64,000 nucleotides of DNA from Streptomyces iconiensis (lineage in GTDB: Bacteria; Actinomycetota; Actinomycetes; Streptomycetales; Streptomycetaceae), in NCBI RefSeq assembly GCF_028657195.3, contig NZ_JANCPR020000007.1:186001-250000 (forward strand), in the 5' to 3' direction. Position 1 is the stretch's first letter. Each line of letters opens with the position of its first letter. The notes below the pieces were generated by a model, which saw only the letters and a program-made list of their open reading frames with translations, was not told the origin of the DNA and ran no database searches. Shown piece by piece: positions 50,598 to 59,249 of this stretch. The translations under genes were made by a program, and so were the position numbers.

Positions 50598-51317
50598 TCA
50601 GACGGCCGCGACGGGGAAGTCCCAGATGTGCCGCAGCGCCTCGTCGGTCAGCACCACGTCCGGCGCTCCCTGTGCCACGAGCCGCCCGTCCCTGAGTAGC
50701 AGGCAGTGGTCGGCCTGCCGGGCCGCGACGAGGTCGTGGGTCGCCTGGACCACGGTCACCCCGTCCGCCGCCGCGCCGTCGAGCACGGCGAGGATGCCCT
50801 CCTTCGCGCGTATGTCCAGTCCTGTGGTCGGTTCGTCCAGCAGGAAGAGGCCGGCTTCCTGGGCCAGGCCCTGGGCGACCAGGGCGCGTTGGCGCTGGCC
50901 TCCCGACAGCTCGCCGAGCTGCCGTCCGGCCAGATCGGAGATGCCGAGCCTGTCCATGCAGCGCTCCACCACCGAGCGGTCGTGGGAGGTGAGCCGCCTC
51001 CACGGGCCGCGGTGTGCCCAGCGCCCCATCGTGACCGTGTCCCGGACGGTGAGCGGGAACGTGTCGGACACCGCGCTGCGCTGCAGCACGAAGCCGGGGC
51101 GTGAGGTGTGGGCCCGCTCCATGGTGCCCGCCGTGAGCGGGAGTACTCCGGCGAGCACGCTCAGCAGCGTCGACTTGCCCGAGCCGTTCGGGCCGACGAC
51201 GGCCGTGATCGCCGACTGCGGTACGGAGGCGGTGAGTTGGCGCAGTACGGGGCGCAGGGGATAGCCGGCTTCGGCGCTCCTCAGCTCGACGGCCTGCTGC
51301 TCGGGAGGGGGTGGCAC
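50598..51317 (-). CDS. znuC: Zinc ABC importer ATPase (ZnuC/AztA type)
   Basis: A 239-residue ABC ATPase of the metal-importer class. Walker A VVGPNGSGKSTLL, Q-loop FVLQRS, signature LSGGQRQRALVAQGLAQ, Walker B LFLLDEPTTGLD and H-loop THDL are intact. GTG start with AAGGAG upstream. It is divergent from the permease gene and shares one Zur box with it, an unusual split of an importer into two facing units. It energises zinc import with ZnuB and the binding protein. Confidence 0.93.
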   Translation of the reverse strand: MPPPPEQQAVELRSAEAGYPLRPVLRQLTASVPQSAITAVVGPNGSGKSTLLSVLAGVLPLTAGTMERAHTSRPGFVLQRSAVSDTFPLTVRDTVTMGRWAHRGPWRRLTSHDRSVVERCMDRLGISDLAGRQLGELSGGQRQRALVAQGLAQEAGLFLLDEPTTGLDIRAKEGILAVLDGAAADGVTVVQATHDLVAARQADHCLLLRDGRLVAQGAPDVVLTDEALRHIWDFPVAAV

Positions 51318-51336
51318 GGGCTCTCCTTGGTTGTTA

Positions 51337-51351
51337 TGACAATCATTTTCA
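51337..51351. promoter_or_regulatory. Zur box shared by znuC and znuB-aztD-znuA-aztD
   Basis: TGACAATCATTTTCA, reverse complement TGAAAATGATTGTCA. It lies 17 bp before the permease ATG and 20 bp before the ATPase GTG, so one bound repressor would block both directions. Confidence 0.88.
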
Positions 51352-51367
51352 TTGTAGGGTCCGCCGC

Positions 51368-52246
51368 ATGGAATGGTTGACCGGCCCTTTCGAAGTGGCC
51401 TTTGTCCAGCGGGCTCTGTGGAGCGGGGTCCTGGTTTCCCTGATCTGCGCCGTGACCGGAACGTGGGTCGTGCTGCGCGGTATGACGTTCCTCGGGGACG
51501 CGATGTCGCACGGCATGCTGCCTGGCGTCGCCATCGCCTCGCTCTACGGGGGAAACCTGCTGGTCGGCGCCGCGGTGAGCGCCGGGGTCATGGCGTGCGG
51601 CGTGACGGTTCTCGGACGGACGCGGCGGCTCTCCCAGGACACCGGGATCGGGCTGCTGTTCGTCGGGATGCTGTCGCTCGGCGTGATCATCATCTCTCGG
51701 TCGCAGTCCTTCGCCGTCGACCTCACCGGGTTCCTCTTCGGCGACGTGCTCGCCGTGCGCGAGCGGGACCTGGTTGATCTCGCGGTGGCGCTGGTGGTCA
51801 CCGTCGCGGTCTCCGTCTTCGCACACCGTTCCTTCGTCGCTCTCGTCTTCGACGAGCGCAAGGCGTACACCCTCGGGCTGCGCCCCCGGCCGGCGCACGC
51901 GGTCCTGCTGGGCCTGGTCACGCTCGCGATCGTCACCTCGTTCCATGTGGTCGGCACGCTGCTGGTCTTCGGGCTGCTCATCGCGCCGCCCGCCGCCGCG
52001 CTGCCCTGGGCCCGGCGCGTTCCCGCGGTGATGTGCGGAGCCGCGGTCTGCGGAGTGGGCGCCACGTTCGCCGGGCTGTCGCTGTCCTGGCACCTCGGCA
52101 CGGCGGCGGGGGCGACCATCGCCGCCGTCGCGGTCCTCCTGTTCTTCCTCTCCGTTTCCGCTGCCGGAATACGGAACCGCCTGGGGAAAGCCGCCGAGAT
52201 TCCTCCCCATGACCAACCCCGAAGGGAATACGAGCACTCAGCATGA
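51368..52246 (+). CDS. znuB: Zinc ABC importer permease (ZnuB/AztB type)
   Basis: A 292-residue ABC-3 family permease with about eight helices (FVQRALWSGVLVSLICAVTGTWVVLRGMTFLGDAMSHGMLPGVAIA, VVGTLLVFGLLIAPPAAA). I chose the ATG at 51368; an earlier in-frame start would overlap the Zur box. It overlaps the AztD-like gene by ATGA. Together with the ATPase and binding protein it forms the high-affinity zinc uptake system. Confidence 0.93.
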   Translation: MEWLTGPFEVAFVQRALWSGVLVSLICAVTGTWVVLRGMTFLGDAMSHGMLPGVAIASLYGGNLLVGAAVSAGVMACGVTVLGRTRRLSQDTGIGLLFVGMLSLGVIIISRSQSFAVDLTGFLFGDVLAVRERDLVDLAVALVVTVAVSVFAHRSFVALVFDERKAYTLGLRPRPAHAVLLGLVTLAIVTSFHVVGTLLVFGLLIAPPAAALPWARRVPAVMCGAAVCGVGATFAGLSLSWHLGTAAGATIAAVAVLLFFLSVSAAGIRNRLGKAAEIPPHDQPRREYEHSA

Positions 52247-53478
52247 TTCGGAACCGAAAAAAGGCAGCGCCGGTCCTGGTGGCCGCCCTTCTGCTCAGCC
52301 CCGTCCTCGCGGCGTGCGGTGGTGGTGAGGGCGAAGGGGAGAGCGCCGGGGCGAAGCCGAAATCCTCAGCCAAGCCGCACGGATATGTCGAGGGCGCGGA
52401 GGAGACCGCGGAACAGCAGTCCCGGCTCGTGCTGTCGGACGCGGAAAGCGGCAAGGTCGAGCTGCTGGACCTCATCAAGGGGAAGACCACGGCGCTCGGC
52501 CGGACGGACAAGGCGGCCACGCTGAGAACGGACGGACGTTTCGCCTACGCGCGTGAGGGAGGTGGCGCGAAGGTCTTCGACAGCGGGTCGTGGATGGTCG
52601 ATCACGGTGACCACATCCACTACTACCGCGCCGCGGCACGCGAGTTGGGCGACATCGCGGGAAAGAAGCCGGAACACGTCTACAGCAGCACCTCCCTGAC
52701 CGCCGTCACCTTCGGCGACGGCACGGCGAAGGTCCTGGACCACGCGCGGATGGAGAAGGGAAAGCTCCGGAAGACGGCCACTTTCGACGACGTACGGAAG
52801 GGACCCGTCGTCCCCTACGAGGGGAACGCGCTGGTGCCGGTTTCCGGGCCAGGCGGGAGCACCGTGATCGAGGCGCGCGACAAGCGGGGCAGGACGAAGA
52901 CCACCCTGAAAGAGAAATGCCGCGATCTGCGGGGTGCGGCCGTGACGCGGCGGGGAGTGGTGTTCGGGTGCGCCGACGGTGCCCTGTTCGTGAAGTCCGC
53001 CTCCGGGAAACCGGCGGCCGAGAAGATAGCCTTCGGCCGGAAAGTGGCCGCCGATGAACGGCCCGAATCCTTTCAACACCGTTCGCAGAGCACCACGTTG
53101 ACGGCGAAGGCCGGGGACAAGGGCGTCTGGATCCTGGACGTGGCCGACCGCCGCTGGAAGCTGATCGAAACAGGGCCCGTAATCGCCGCGAACACGGCGG
53201 GCGAAGGCGCCCCGCTCGTCGCCCTCGACAGGTCGGGAACGCTGAAGTCGTACGAGATCTCCGACGGTAAGGAGATCGCGAGCAAGAAGATCCTGAAGGA
53301 CCCTCCCGGGAAGAAGGAGGGGGACAGGACCGTCGTGGAGATCGACGCGAACCGTGCGTACGTCAACGACATCGGGGCCAGGAAAGTCTATGAGATCGAC
53401 TACAACGACGATCTGCGCAAGGCGCGTTCCTTCGCGCTCGACTTCACGCCCAGCCACATGGTCGAGACGGGGCGATGA
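52243..53478 (+). CDS. AztD-like zinc metallochaperone lipoprotein, copy 1
   Basis: A 411-residue lipoprotein (lipobox VLAACGG, Cys25) predicted to fold as a beta-propeller like AztD, the periplasmic chaperone that hands zinc to the binding protein AztC. It keeps the His cluster VDHGDHIHYY (His121, His124, His126) and a Cys pair (EKCRDLRG...FGCADGALFV). It lacks the SPHHG and CPxxHGEA blocks that copy 2 has. It overlaps both neighbours by ATGA, between permease and binding protein, so it is translated with them. Expected to act on the outer face of the membrane. Confidence 0.8.
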   Translation: MIRNRKKAAPVLVAALLLSPVLAACGGGEGEGESAGAKPKSSAKPHGYVEGAEETAEQQSRLVLSDAESGKVELLDLIKGKTTALGRTDKAATLRTDGRFAYAREGGGAKVFDSGSWMVDHGDHIHYYRAAARELGDIAGKKPEHVYSSTSLTAVTFGDGTAKVLDHARMEKGKLRKTATFDDVRKGPVVPYEGNALVPVSGPGGSTVIEARDKRGRTKTTLKEKCRDLRGAAVTRRGVVFGCADGALFVKSASGKPAAEKIAFGRKVAADERPESFQHRSQSTTLTAKAGDKGVWILDVADRRWKLIETGPVIAANTAGEGAPLVALDRSGTLKSYEISDGKEIASKKILKDPPGKKEGDRTVVEIDANRAYVNDIGARKVYEIDYNDDLRKARSFALDFTPSHMVETGR

Positions 53479-54428
53479 CCGGTATGAGGAGAGCGGGGAA
53501 CAGAACACGGCGGGGCACCGCTGCGGTTGCCGTCGCCCTCGTGTGCGCCGCGCTCGCCGGACTGGCCGGGTGCTCGGGAAAGCCGGGCGGCCGTCCCACC
53601 GTTGTCGTCACCACGAACATCCTGGGTGACATCACCCGCAATGTCGTGGGTGACGAGGCCGATGTGAAAGTGCTGATGAAACCGAACGCCGACCCGCACT
53701 CCTTCGGGGTCTCGGCCGCCGAGGCCGCGCAGCTCGAAAGCGCCGACCTCGTGGTCTACAACGGTCTCGGCCTCGAAGAGAACGTGCTGCGCCATGTGGA
53801 GGCCGCCAAGGAAGCGGGCGTTCCGACGCTCGGTGTGGGCGAGGCCGTTTCCCCCCTCGCATACCGCACGGACAAGTCGGAGGGGCAGTCGGACCCGCAT
53901 TTCTGGACCGACCCGTATCGCGTACGCAAGGCCGTCGAGCTGATCGGCGACAAGGTGCGGAAAGAGGTCGAAGGCGTCGATACGAAGGCGGTCGGGGAAC
54001 ACGCCACGGCCTACGGGAAGAGCGTCGGCCGGCTCGGTGACTGGATGCGCGAGAGCTTCGGCTCGATCCCGGAGAAGCGGCGCAGGCTGGTGACCAATCA
54101 CCATGTCTTCGGGTACATGGCCGAGCGTTTCGGACTCCGCGTCGTGGGCGCCGTCATTCCGAGCGGTACGACACTCGCCTCGCCCAGCGCCGCCGACCTG
54201 AAGTCGCTGGCCACGGCGATCGACAAGGCGGGAGTCAAAGCGATCTTTGTCGACTCCTCGCAGCCCGACCGCCTCGCGCGGGTGCTGAAACGCGAGAGCA
54301 AGGTCGATGTGGCGGTGATTCCCCTCTTCTCGGAGTCGCTCACAGAGAAGGGAAAGGGAGCCGCCACCTATCTGCAGATGATGCGCTCCAACACGACCGC
54401 TATCGAACGAGGGCTTTCGAAGTCCTGA
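53475..54428 (+). CDS. znuA: Zinc-binding lipoprotein of the importer (ZnuA/AztC type)
   Basis: A 317-residue cluster A-I metal-binding lipoprotein (lipobox LAGC, Cys33). Likely zinc ligands are His75 (DPHSF), His142 (DPHFW), His209 (NHHVFGY) and Asp260 (FVDSS). The His-rich flexible loop of classical ZnuA is absent, as in AztC proteins that rely on an AztD chaperone; that fits the two AztD-like genes flanking it. It overlaps copy 1 by ATGA. Confidence 0.92.
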   Translation: MTGMRRAGNRTRRGTAAVAVALVCAALAGLAGCSGKPGGRPTVVVTTNILGDITRNVVGDEADVKVLMKPNADPHSFGVSAAEAAQLESADLVVYNGLGLEENVLRHVEAAKEAGVPTLGVGEAVSPLAYRTDKSEGQSDPHFWTDPYRVRKAVELIGDKVRKEVEGVDTKAVGEHATAYGKSVGRLGDWMRESFGSIPEKRRRLVTNHHVFGYMAERFGLRVVGAVIPSGTTLASPSAADLKSLATAIDKAGVKAIFVDSSQPDRLARVLKRESKVDVAVIPLFSESLTEKGKGAATYLQMMRSNTTAIERGLSKS

Positions 54429-54518
54429 CACGCGAAGGGTATCCGTCCCGCGTGTGATTCATCCCCCTGATTCACCCAGCCTGGTCAGAAGACCATGGCG
54501 TCGAAAGGAATATGAGTG

Positions 54519-55715
54519 ATGGACAGCAGGTCTCGTATGAGAAAGGCGGCTGCCGTTTCGGCCCTCCTGTTCTCGTCGGTCGCGATCGCCGCGTGCGGCG
54601 GAGAGGACACCGGATCGGGTTCGGCGAAGGGAGAGGAGAAGCAGGCGGCTTCGAGCGTCAGGAAACCGCTCGCCGTCACGTACGACGGCGGCATATCCGT
54701 ACTCGACGGCGAGTCGCTCAAGGTCGCCAAGAATGTGCCGCTGAAGGGTTTCAACCGGGTCAATCCCGCAGGCGACGACCGGCACATCATGGTCTCCACA
54801 CCCGCGGGATTCCGGGTGCTGGACGCGGCCGGGCAGAAGCTGACGGACGTGGAGTTCAAGGGGGCCGAGCCGGGGCACGTCGTCCAGCACGCGGGAAAGA
54901 CCGTGCTGTTCACCGACGGAACAGGGGAGACCCGGATCTTCGACCCGGCCGGCCTGGGGAGCGGAAAGCCCAAGACCGAGACGTACAAGGCACCTTCGCC
55001 GCACCACGGTGTCTCCGTCGAGCTGGAGAACGGCGAACTGGTCACCACGCTGGGAACCGCGAAGAAGCGCAAGGGAATCGTCGTCCTCGGCAAGGACCGC
55101 AAGGAGATCCGGCGCAGCGAGAAGTGCCCCGAGGTGCACGGTGAGGCGACCGCGAAGGACGAGGCGGTCGTCATCGGGTGCGAGGACGGTGCGCTGGTCT
55201 ACAAGGACGGCAAGATCAAGAAGGTGGACAGCCCGGACGACTACGGGCGGATCGGCAACCAGCGGGGCTCAGAGAAGTCGGCCGTCGTCCTGGGCGACTA
55301 CAAGAAGGACCCCGAGGCGGAGCTGGAGCGCCCTGAGCAGGTGTCACTCATCGACACCCGGACGGGCAAGATGAAGCTCGTCGACCTGGGCGCGAGCTAC
55401 AGCTTCAAGTCCCTCGCGCGCGGGCCCGAGGGCGAGGCCCTGGTACTGGGTACCGACGGCAAGATCCACGTCATCGACCCCGGGACAGGGAAGAAGACCG
55501 ATTCGATCGCGGCCGTGGGCAAGTGGCGTGAGCCGATGGACTGGCAGCAGCCCAGGCCCGAGCTGTGGGTGCGTGAGGGCACGGCCTATGTGACCGACCC
55601 CGGGAAGAAGAAGATCCACGCGATCGACCTGGCCTCGGGAGAGAAGAAGGCGACCGGCACCCTCAAGAACAAGCCCAATGAGGTGAGCGGTGTGAGCGAC
55701 ATGGCGGCCCACTGA
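54519..55715 (+). CDS. AztD-like zinc metallochaperone lipoprotein, copy 2
   Basis: A 398-residue lipoprotein (lipobox AIAAC, Cys26) of the AztD beta-propeller type. It has PGHVV, SPHHGVSVELENGELV and CPEVHGEA...IGCEDGALVY, family landmarks, but not the HGDHxHYY cluster found in copy 1. The ATG at 54519 has AAAGGAA upstream; GTG one codon earlier is possible. It follows znuA after 90 bp without a visible Zur box, so it is probably cotranscribed. A strong terminator follows. Confidence 0.83.
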   Translation: MDSRSRMRKAAAVSALLFSSVAIAACGGEDTGSGSAKGEEKQAASSVRKPLAVTYDGGISVLDGESLKVAKNVPLKGFNRVNPAGDDRHIMVSTPAGFRVLDAAGQKLTDVEFKGAEPGHVVQHAGKTVLFTDGTGETRIFDPAGLGSGKPKTETYKAPSPHHGVSVELENGELVTTLGTAKKRKGIVVLGKDRKEIRRSEKCPEVHGEATAKDEAVVIGCEDGALVYKDGKIKKVDSPDDYGRIGNQRGSEKSAVVLGDYKKDPEAELERPEQVSLIDTRTGKMKLVDLGASYSFKSLARGPEGEALVLGTDGKIHVIDPGTGKKTDSIAAVGKWREPMDWQQPRPELWVREGTAYVTDPGKKKIHAIDLASGEKKATGTLKNKPNEVSGVSDMAAH

Positions 55716-55761
55716 CGGAAGCCCTCGCGCCTGGCACCTCGCGTCCCGCCTCTCGTTACGG

Positions 55762-55801
55762 TCACCGGCCGGGAGAGCCCGCAAGCTCTCCCGGCCGGTG
55801 A
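55762..55801 (+). terminator. Terminator of the zinc import operon
   Basis: TCACCGGCCGGGAGAGC pairs perfectly with GCTCTCCCGGCCGGTGA (17-bp arms, six-base loop). It lies between the convergent AztD copy 2 and M20 peptidase genes and may serve both. Confidence 0.88.
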
Positions 55802-55902
55802 ATCCGGTCGCCGTGGCCGGCCGCCGGTCGCCCGTCAGCCGGGCGCGTACGGTCTCGCGTACGCGCCCCGCACACGGCCCTCGTGCAAGCCCGTCAGGCC
55901 CG

Positions 55903-57240
55903 TCAGCAGTCCTGCCACAGGCGGGACATCACGCGGACCCCGAAGCGCAGACCTTCCAGCGGCACCCGCTCGTCCACGCCGTGGAAGAGCCGCCCGTAGT
56001 CCAGGTCGGGCGGCAGCTTCAGGCCCTTGAAGCCGAAGCAGCGGATGTCGAGCTTCGTGAACGCCTTGGCATCCGTGCCGCCCGGATTGCAGTACGGCAC
56101 GGGGTGACCTTCCGGGTCCTCGGCGCGCACCGCTGCGCACATGGCGTCGACGAGGCGGCCCTCGAACGGGGTCTCCATGGCGATGTCATGGTTGACCCAC
56201 TCGCGGTCGACCGACGGCAGCAGCAACGCGTCGATGGCTTCGAGGAGTTCGTCCTCGTGCCCGGGCAGGAACCTGCCGTCGACGCGGGCCGTGGCCTTAC
56301 CGGGGATGACGTTCGTCTGGTAGCCGGCCGAGAACATGGTGGGGTTCGCGGAGTTGCGGAGCACCACCTGCGTGAAGTCGGCGACCGGGCCGAGCCTGGC
56401 CAGCTCCGCGTCCAGGTCCTCGGCCTCGAAGTCGACGGTGATGCCCTGGAGATCGGCCGCCTTCTGCAGCAGGGCCCGTACGGGTTCGATGAGGCGGACG
56501 GGGAAGGTGTGGCGGCCGATCCGGGTCAGCGATTCGGCGAGATCCGTCACCGCGTTCTCGTCGTTGGGTGACGAGCCGTGACCGGCCCTGCCGGTCGCGG
56601 TCAGCTCCATCCAGGCCATGCCGCGCTGTGCGTTCTCGATCGGGTACAGCCGCTGTGAGTCGTCCAGGGCGTAGGAGAAGCCGCCGCCCTCGCCGATCGC
56701 CTCGGTGACCCCGGCGAACAGTTCGGGCCTGTGCTCGACCAGCCAGTGCGCGCCGAACTTGCCGCCCGCCTCCTCGTCGGCGAGGAAGGCGAGCACGATC
56801 TCGCGCGCCGGACGGATGCCGGTACGCGCGAAGTGCCGTGCCGTGGCCAGCATCACGGCCACGGTGTCCTTCATGTCGATGGCTCCGCGGCCCCACAGAT
56901 AGCCGTCGCGTATCTCGCCGGAGAACGGGGGCACCTGCCACTCGGCCGCATCGGCCGGCACCACGTCGAGGTGGCCGTGTACCAGGAGCGCGCCGCGCGA
57001 GGTGTCGGCGCCCGGGATACGGGCGATGACGTTCGCGCGTCCCGGGGCGCTCTCCACCAGCGTCGACTCCATGCCGACCTCGGCGAGCCTGGCCACGACC
57101 CAGTCGGCGCAGGCCCGCTCGTCGCTGGTGGGGTTGGAGGTGTCGAAGCGGATCAGTTCGGCGCACAGGTCGATGACCTCGTTCTGGACCGCTTCGGGAA
57201 CTTCGGTGCTGATGCCGCTGTCCGGGACTTCGGTGGTCAT
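55903..57240 (-). CDS. M20-family zinc peptidase
   Basis: A 445-residue M20 metallopeptidase (ArgE/DapE/carboxypeptidase-like). Metal and catalytic motifs are VHGHLDVVPA, GRGAIDMKD, LADEEAGGKFGAHW (catalytic Glu pair) and the dimerisation-domain His in GHGSSPND. The C-terminal metal ligand is in RLFHGVDERVPLEGL. It removes an amino acid or acyl group from small peptides or N-acyl amino acids. The ATG overlaps the stop of the permease gene (ATGA), so the permease probably brings in its substrate or product. Confidence 0.9.
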   Translation of the reverse strand: MTTEVPDSGISTEVPEAVQNEVIDLCAELIRFDTSNPTSDERACADWVVARLAEVGMESTLVESAPGRANVIARIPGADTSRGALLVHGHLDVVPADAAEWQVPPFSGEIRDGYLWGRGAIDMKDTVAVMLATARHFARTGIRPAREIVLAFLADEEAGGKFGAHWLVEHRPELFAGVTEAIGEGGGFSYALDDSQRLYPIENAQRGMAWMELTATGRAGHGSSPNDENAVTDLAESLTRIGRHTFPVRLIEPVRALLQKAADLQGITVDFEAEDLDAELARLGPVADFTQVVLRNSANPTMFSAGYQTNVIPGKATARVDGRFLPGHEDELLEAIDALLLPSVDREWVNHDIAMETPFEGRLVDAMCAAVRAEDPEGHPVPYCNPGGTDAKAFTKLDIRCFGFKGLKLPPDLDYGRLFHGVDERVPLEGLRFGVRVMSRLWQDC

Positions 57241-58640
57241 GCCGCTCCTTCGAGGGTGGTGCCGCGGACGGCGGAAGCGTCCTGCGGCTCCGCGTCCTCC
57301 AGATTCGTGGTGCCGTACGTCTTGATCCAGCCGAGCAGCCCGAGCACGGAGTACAGGACGAAGGCGGTGATCAGAGAGTTGAGGGCGGGAATGCCGCCGT
57401 CGTAGAACTTGCCGACGCAGAACGCCGCCGCCCAGATCACCAGCGACATCGGCACCCAGGCAGGAGAGGTCGCGGGCAGCTTGCCCGACTCCCGGGTCTC
57501 CACGAGCGGCTTGGCCATGCGCCGTACCACCCAGTACTCGGCGACGATGATGCCGCCGATGGGCGGGATGGTCACACCGAGGATCGACAGGAAGCCGGTG
57601 AAGTGGGTCATGATGCCGACCGCCGACAGCAGCGTGCCCGCGAGTCCGAGAACGATGGTCACCGCGCCGCGGTGCAGCCGCCTGCCGAAGACGACCTGGA
57701 AGAAGTTGACGACGCCGAGCGAAGAGCCGTACAGGTTCCAGTCGTTGACCTTCGCGGTGGACATCAGGACGACCAGGACACCGAAGACGCCTGACGTGGA
57801 GAGCACGATGTGCGAGACCTCGCTGCTCTTGACCATGTGGCCGAGCAGCACACCGGTCATGCCGACGATGTACTCGGACAGGATCATCGACGAGGCGCCC
57901 TGTACGAAGACGTGCCAGCCCTTCTTGTTGTAGCGGGTCATCTCGGGCGAGACGATCGCACCCGTCATGAAGCCACCGGCGATGGCGGTGGCGGCGACGG
58001 CCAGCGGGATCGTCTCCCCGGGCGGCGGGGAGTCGATCAGCTCCGTGACGGAGTGGTGCATGAGCGCGTCCGTGACGGACCAGGCCACCATGGCGAAGAA
58101 GAGCGGCGTCACGATCTTGGCGAAGAGCGCCATGTAGCGGAAGCCGAAGATGACCAGCGTGGTGATCGCCAGCCCCGCGACCACGCACCACAGCCAGGAC
58201 GGGCCGCCCGCCAGCTCGGAGACGCTGTCACCGAAGATCGTGTTCTGGACGCCGAACCATCCGACGAGGCTCACGGCGATGACGAAGCTGACGAGCGCCG
58301 AACCGTTGCGCCCGAAGCCCGCCCAGCGGGTCAGCAGCGGTGTCGCCAGGCCCTCTCGCATGCCCGCGAGGCCGATCACGAAGATGACCGCCTCCAGGAT
58401 GACCGCGCCCAGCGTGAAGGCGAGGAGGGCACCGCCGAAGGTCATGCCGACGCCGATGGTCGCGCCGAGCGTGAACTGGGAGATCGACCCGGACTGCGCG
58501 AGCCACTGCAGCAGCATGGTCCAGAAGCCGAGGCGCTTGTCGCGCGGAACGCGGGAGAGCGCGTAGTCGTCGCTGCCGAGCGGCTTGGACCCGGCTTCGG
58601 GGGCCTCGGACGAGGGGGCCGCCGGGGAGGGCGCCGCCAT
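57237..58640 (-). CDS. NCS1-family permease (cytosine/purine/hydantoin type)
   Basis: A 467-residue, 12-helix nucleobase:cation symporter-1 protein (LQWLAQSGSISQFTLGATIGVGMTFGGALLAFTLGAVI; AIVSPEMTRYNKKGWHVFVQGA; STAKVNDWNLYGSSLGVVNFF). Relatives import cytosine, allantoin or hydantoins with H+ or Na+. AGGGGA precedes the ATG at 58640; GTG one codon earlier is possible. It is coupled to an M20 peptidase, which suggests uptake of an N-acyl or cyclic amide compound rather than a plain base. Confidence 0.88.
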   Translation of the reverse strand: MAAPSPAAPSSEAPEAGSKPLGSDDYALSRVPRDKRLGFWTMLLQWLAQSGSISQFTLGATIGVGMTFGGALLAFTLGAVILEAVIFVIGLAGMREGLATPLLTRWAGFGRNGSALVSFVIAVSLVGWFGVQNTIFGDSVSELAGGPSWLWCVVAGLAITTLVIFGFRYMALFAKIVTPLFFAMVAWSVTDALMHHSVTELIDSPPPGETIPLAVAATAIAGGFMTGAIVSPEMTRYNKKGWHVFVQGASSMILSEYIVGMTGVLLGHMVKSSEVSHIVLSTSGVFGVLVVLMSTAKVNDWNLYGSSLGVVNFFQVVFGRRLHRGAVTIVLGLAGTLLSAVGIMTHFTGFLSILGVTIPPIGGIIVAEYWVVRRMAKPLVETRESGKLPATSPAWVPMSLVIWAAAFCVGKFYDGGIPALNSLITAFVLYSVLGLLGWIKTYGTTNLEDAEPQDASAVRGTTLEGAA

Positions 58641-59249
58641 CACGATCCCCTGACCGCGCGGCCGGATATGCCGCGGACGCGCACGGAGCCGACCCCCGTG
58701 CGGCCCGTGAGGCGCGTAAGTCGCGTGTGACCAACGCGGCGCGTGTGACCCGTACGGCCTGTGCGGTCGGGGGTCCGGACGGGGACGGGGCCCGGGGAGC
58801 CGCCGTCGGCATCCGGGGCGTCCAGCAGAACCAAGGTGTCCGGGACGTATCTCAAGGTGGGTGGCCTCTCATGATCATGCGGGCCGGCCCGGGTGCTTCT
58901 CGGACCGGCTTACAGCAGATTCGAGACCAAGTGGCGTTCTTGGCAATAGTTTCCCGTTATCTGCAACACGAGTCTGAATGGTGAGATACGCGCGGAGGTC
59001 CGGTGAGCCGCCGTGCTGGTGCGCCCCGTCGGCCGGCGGGGCAGGGGAGAGGGCCCGGCAGGCGGCCCGGTGTGGCGGGGAAAGCGGGGCGAAGCAGGCG
59101 TTATGCGACGCCGATGCCGGGTACCCGGCTGTCGCCGCCGGGGAGTGGCCCCCGCACTCTCCGGCGGTGACGGAGCGCGGCCCGCCGGTCAGCCCGGACG
59201 GGCCGCTGTCCGCACCGTGAACGAGCGGCCGACCGAACAGGAGAAGGCC
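58641..59249. other. Gene-free divergent region
   Basis: About 600 bp between the NCS1 permease and the SRPBCC gene. The left half has degenerate GCGTGTGACC-type repeats (about 58700-58780), and a local A+T-rich spot at 58930-58980 may hold a promoter. Open frames here lack ribosome sites and recognisable content. Confidence 0.45.

Noticed and set aside
54429..54518. Zur box before AztD copy 2
   Set aside because: Only loose TGATTCA repeats occur; nothing matches the box pattern, so cotranscription with znuA is the simpler view.
58641..59249. Small genes in the gap before the SRPBCC gene
   Set aside because: Open frames are short, lack start signals and follow degenerate GTGTGACC-like repeats.
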